Source of the DNA: Desulfuromonadaceae bacterium
GTDB taxonomy: Bacteria; Desulfobacterota; Desulfuromonadia; Geobacterales; Pseudopelobacteraceae
NCBI GenBank assembly: GCA_028686145.1
Contig: JAQUCQ010000046.1
Span: forward strand, 1 to 13,927
Length of the DNA stretch: 13,927 nt
Direction of reading: 5' to 3'
The translations under genes were made by a program, and so were the position numbers. Below are positions 12,627 to 13,927 of this stretch, one piece after another. How positions within the stretch are numbered: the first letter of the stretch is position 1; every line of letters starts with the position of its first letter. A model generated the notes under the pieces. The model was not told the origin of the DNA. It did no database searches and was given only the letters and a program-made list of their open reading frames with translations.

Positions 12627-13927
12627 CTATCCAATTTTTATAAGAAAGTTTTCCTGGAGAGCAAATACAAGAAAATCATGAATTTCATCTTTAGTAAGAT
12701 CGGTTTCAGGTATATTTATTTTACCGCCCCTGTCTCGTATCTGCTCAAGCAGGAATATATAGGCGGCGTCGAGTGATTCGGTGTAAACCATACCATCGTT
12801 ACGGTAGATAACAGCTTGGGAGCCCGATTGAGAGAGGTTATCGTACATCCAGTGTATATGTGGTTCTCCGCAATCCAGAAGTTCAGCGATTTCGTACGCA
12901 AAATTAACTATTTTAGCAGACGGGGCAAGTCTAAAACGAACATTGCTTACATTATCGGGTATATGGCAATTCTTGCTGGGCTCCGGCAACGGAGCAAGCA
13001 GTACCGCAGCATACAGATGGTGATAGTTTACCAGATCAAGCACAAGAGGCAAAAATCGATTTACCTTTTTGTTGCTGAAGAGCTGTTTTATAAAGACCTG
13101 CTGCATTTCGCCAATGTCGTCATCGCTGAAATCAAACTCCTTTGTCGAATGTCCTCTGTGATCAATCAGCCAATGACTAAACTTCTGTAATAAATCCGAT
13201 GGCTTCAGACCAAGGATGGCGACTATGGCATTAAACCATGCGACCGCTTTTCCACGAGTATAAAAAATATCGCATGCGTTAGCCAGTTCGGCAGCAGCGG
13301 TCATATCGGCCGCGCTGAAACTGTCGGTTGATTCAATTATATATGGTGGGTTTGGATTCCAGCACAAGTTTAAAGACTTTCCGTTAGATGACAGCGTTGT
13401 TCCTGGTAGTACTGCAAGTGGAAATATATCAAGATGGTTCGGGTAAAGCGAAAGAGCGTAATTTAGACTGCGACGAAAACCTTCCAGTGTGTCTCCAGGC
13501 AACCCATAAATCAGGTCAAAGCCGAATACTGCACCGCTCTTGTTCAATAATCCGACCTTTGCAGTAAATTCGCTTTTATTGAATGACCGCCCAACCAGCT
13601 TAAGAACCTCTCGATCTGCGCTCTGTAGCCCAATCTGCAATGAGCATGCAATCTGTGCAAAGAGTTCTGCCATTTCACGATCAATCAATTCGTTGCGAAC
13701 TTCAAAATGAAAGTGAATGTTTGGAGCGTGAATTTTGATCAATTTCAGGATATTTTTTGCACGATCTGGATTCAGATTGAAAGTTGAATCAAGCACAAAT
13801 ATTTGTGAAACGCCGGTTACGGCAAAATGTTGTAACTCTGATTTGATTCTTTCCAAAGAAAAATGTCTCACACCATGGATTCCGCGCGAATCAAAACAAA
13901 AATCACAGGTGAAACTGCAACCACGCG
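12627..13927 (-). CDS. Radical SAM protein, probably B12-binding type; N-terminus beyond window edge
   Basis: The frame stays open to the right edge, past the first possible start (GTG at 13871), so the gene is partial. Just upstream of that GTG the frame encodes GCSFTCDFCF. The spacing C-x3-C-x2-C (cysteines at 13919, 13907 and 13898) is the radical SAM [4Fe-4S] motif, so the GTG is not the start. After it come FVLDSTFNLNP, FHFEVRNELI, LQIGLQSADREVLKLVGR and DLIYGLPGDT, all typical of the radical SAM barrel. A C-terminal half of about 200 residues follows that I cannot assign firmly; it is reminiscent of the DUF4080 group, whose members carry an N-terminal cobalamin-binding domain. Substrate unknown. 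Residues near the end (GEPHIHWMYDNLSQSGSQ) are hydrophilic and not membrane-like. It is followed after 140 nt by prs, which has its own candidate promoter. Confidence 0.9.
   Translation of the reverse strand, partial: RGCSFTCDFCFDSRGIHGVRHFSLERIKSELQHFAVTGVSQIFVLDSTFNLNPDRAKNILKLIKIHAPNIHFHFEVRNELIDREMAELFAQIACSLQIGLQSADREVLKLVGRSFNKSEFTAKVGLLNKSGAVFGFDLIYGLPGDTLEGFRRSLNYALSLYPNHLDIFPLAVLPGTTLSSNGKSLNLCWNPNPPYIIESTDSFSAADMTAAAELANACDIFYTRGKAVAWFNAIVAILGLKPSDLLQKFSHWLIDHRGHSTKEFDFSDDDIGEMQQVFIKQLFSNKKVNRFLPLVLDLVNYHHLYAAVLLAPLPEPSKNCHIPDNVSNVRFRLAPSAKIVNFAYEIAELLDCGEPHIHWMYDNLSQSGSQAVIYRNDGMVYTESLDAAYIFLLEQIRDRGGKINIPETDLTKDEIHDFLVFALQENFLIKIG

Overview
The window looks like a piece of a Desulfuromonadales/Geobacter-type (delta-proteobacterial) chromosome of moderate GC content. 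This is inferred from remembered sequence style: the TrpD segment around its GTGGD loop, the Prs N-terminus, the response-regulator N-terminus and the secA-argJ and prs-rplY-pth-ychF neighbourhoods all resemble Geobacter relatives. No database search was run. Almost all genes are chromosomal housekeeping genes. There is no tRNA, rRNA, CRISPR array, transposase or phage gene, and I did not find a clearly new multi-gene system. The odd features are in regulators and intergenic signals.

Layout, left to right. A plus-strand C-terminal part of an NtrX-like sigma-54-type AAA+ regulator (2-1024) enters from the left edge. It converges at a GC-rich hairpin with a minus-strand block. Read in its own direction, that block is secA -> argJ -> receiver-domain protein -> trpD -> trpC -> small two-helix membrane protein (8618 down to 1056). 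A good intrinsic terminator separates the receiver protein from trpD. A candidate sigma-70 promoter lies upstream of the receiver protein. A 281-bp AT-rich divergent spacer then separates secA from a plus-strand cold-shock protein gene (8900-9100). The csp gene converges, across a long bidirectional terminator, with a second minus-strand block: prs -> rplY -> pth -> ychF (12486 down to 9187). Beyond prs lies the C-terminal part of a radical SAM protein, cut by the right edge just upstream of its iron-sulfur cluster cysteines.

How the genes work together. prs makes PRPP, which TrpD uses; TrpC then makes indole-3-glycerol phosphate. argJ serves arginine synthesis. rplY, pth and ychF are translation-linked and tightly packed (gaps of 17 and 4 nt), while prs is 63 nt upstream. 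secA powers protein export.

Most worth a second look: (1) the AAA+ regulator keeps its Walker motifs but has lost both arginine-finger positions and has SAFIGA instead of GAFTGA; (2) the terminator just before trpD can be opposed by an exact 11-nt complementary stretch at the end of the upstream gene, an attenuator-like layout; (3) the receiver protein has a long Pro/Glu/Ser-rich linker and a short conserved-looking helical tail, recalling polar organiser proteins such as RomR or PopZ; (4) a 9-bp direct repeat flanks a gene-free 145-bp segment that supplies the -35 box of the candidate promoter for that receiver gene.
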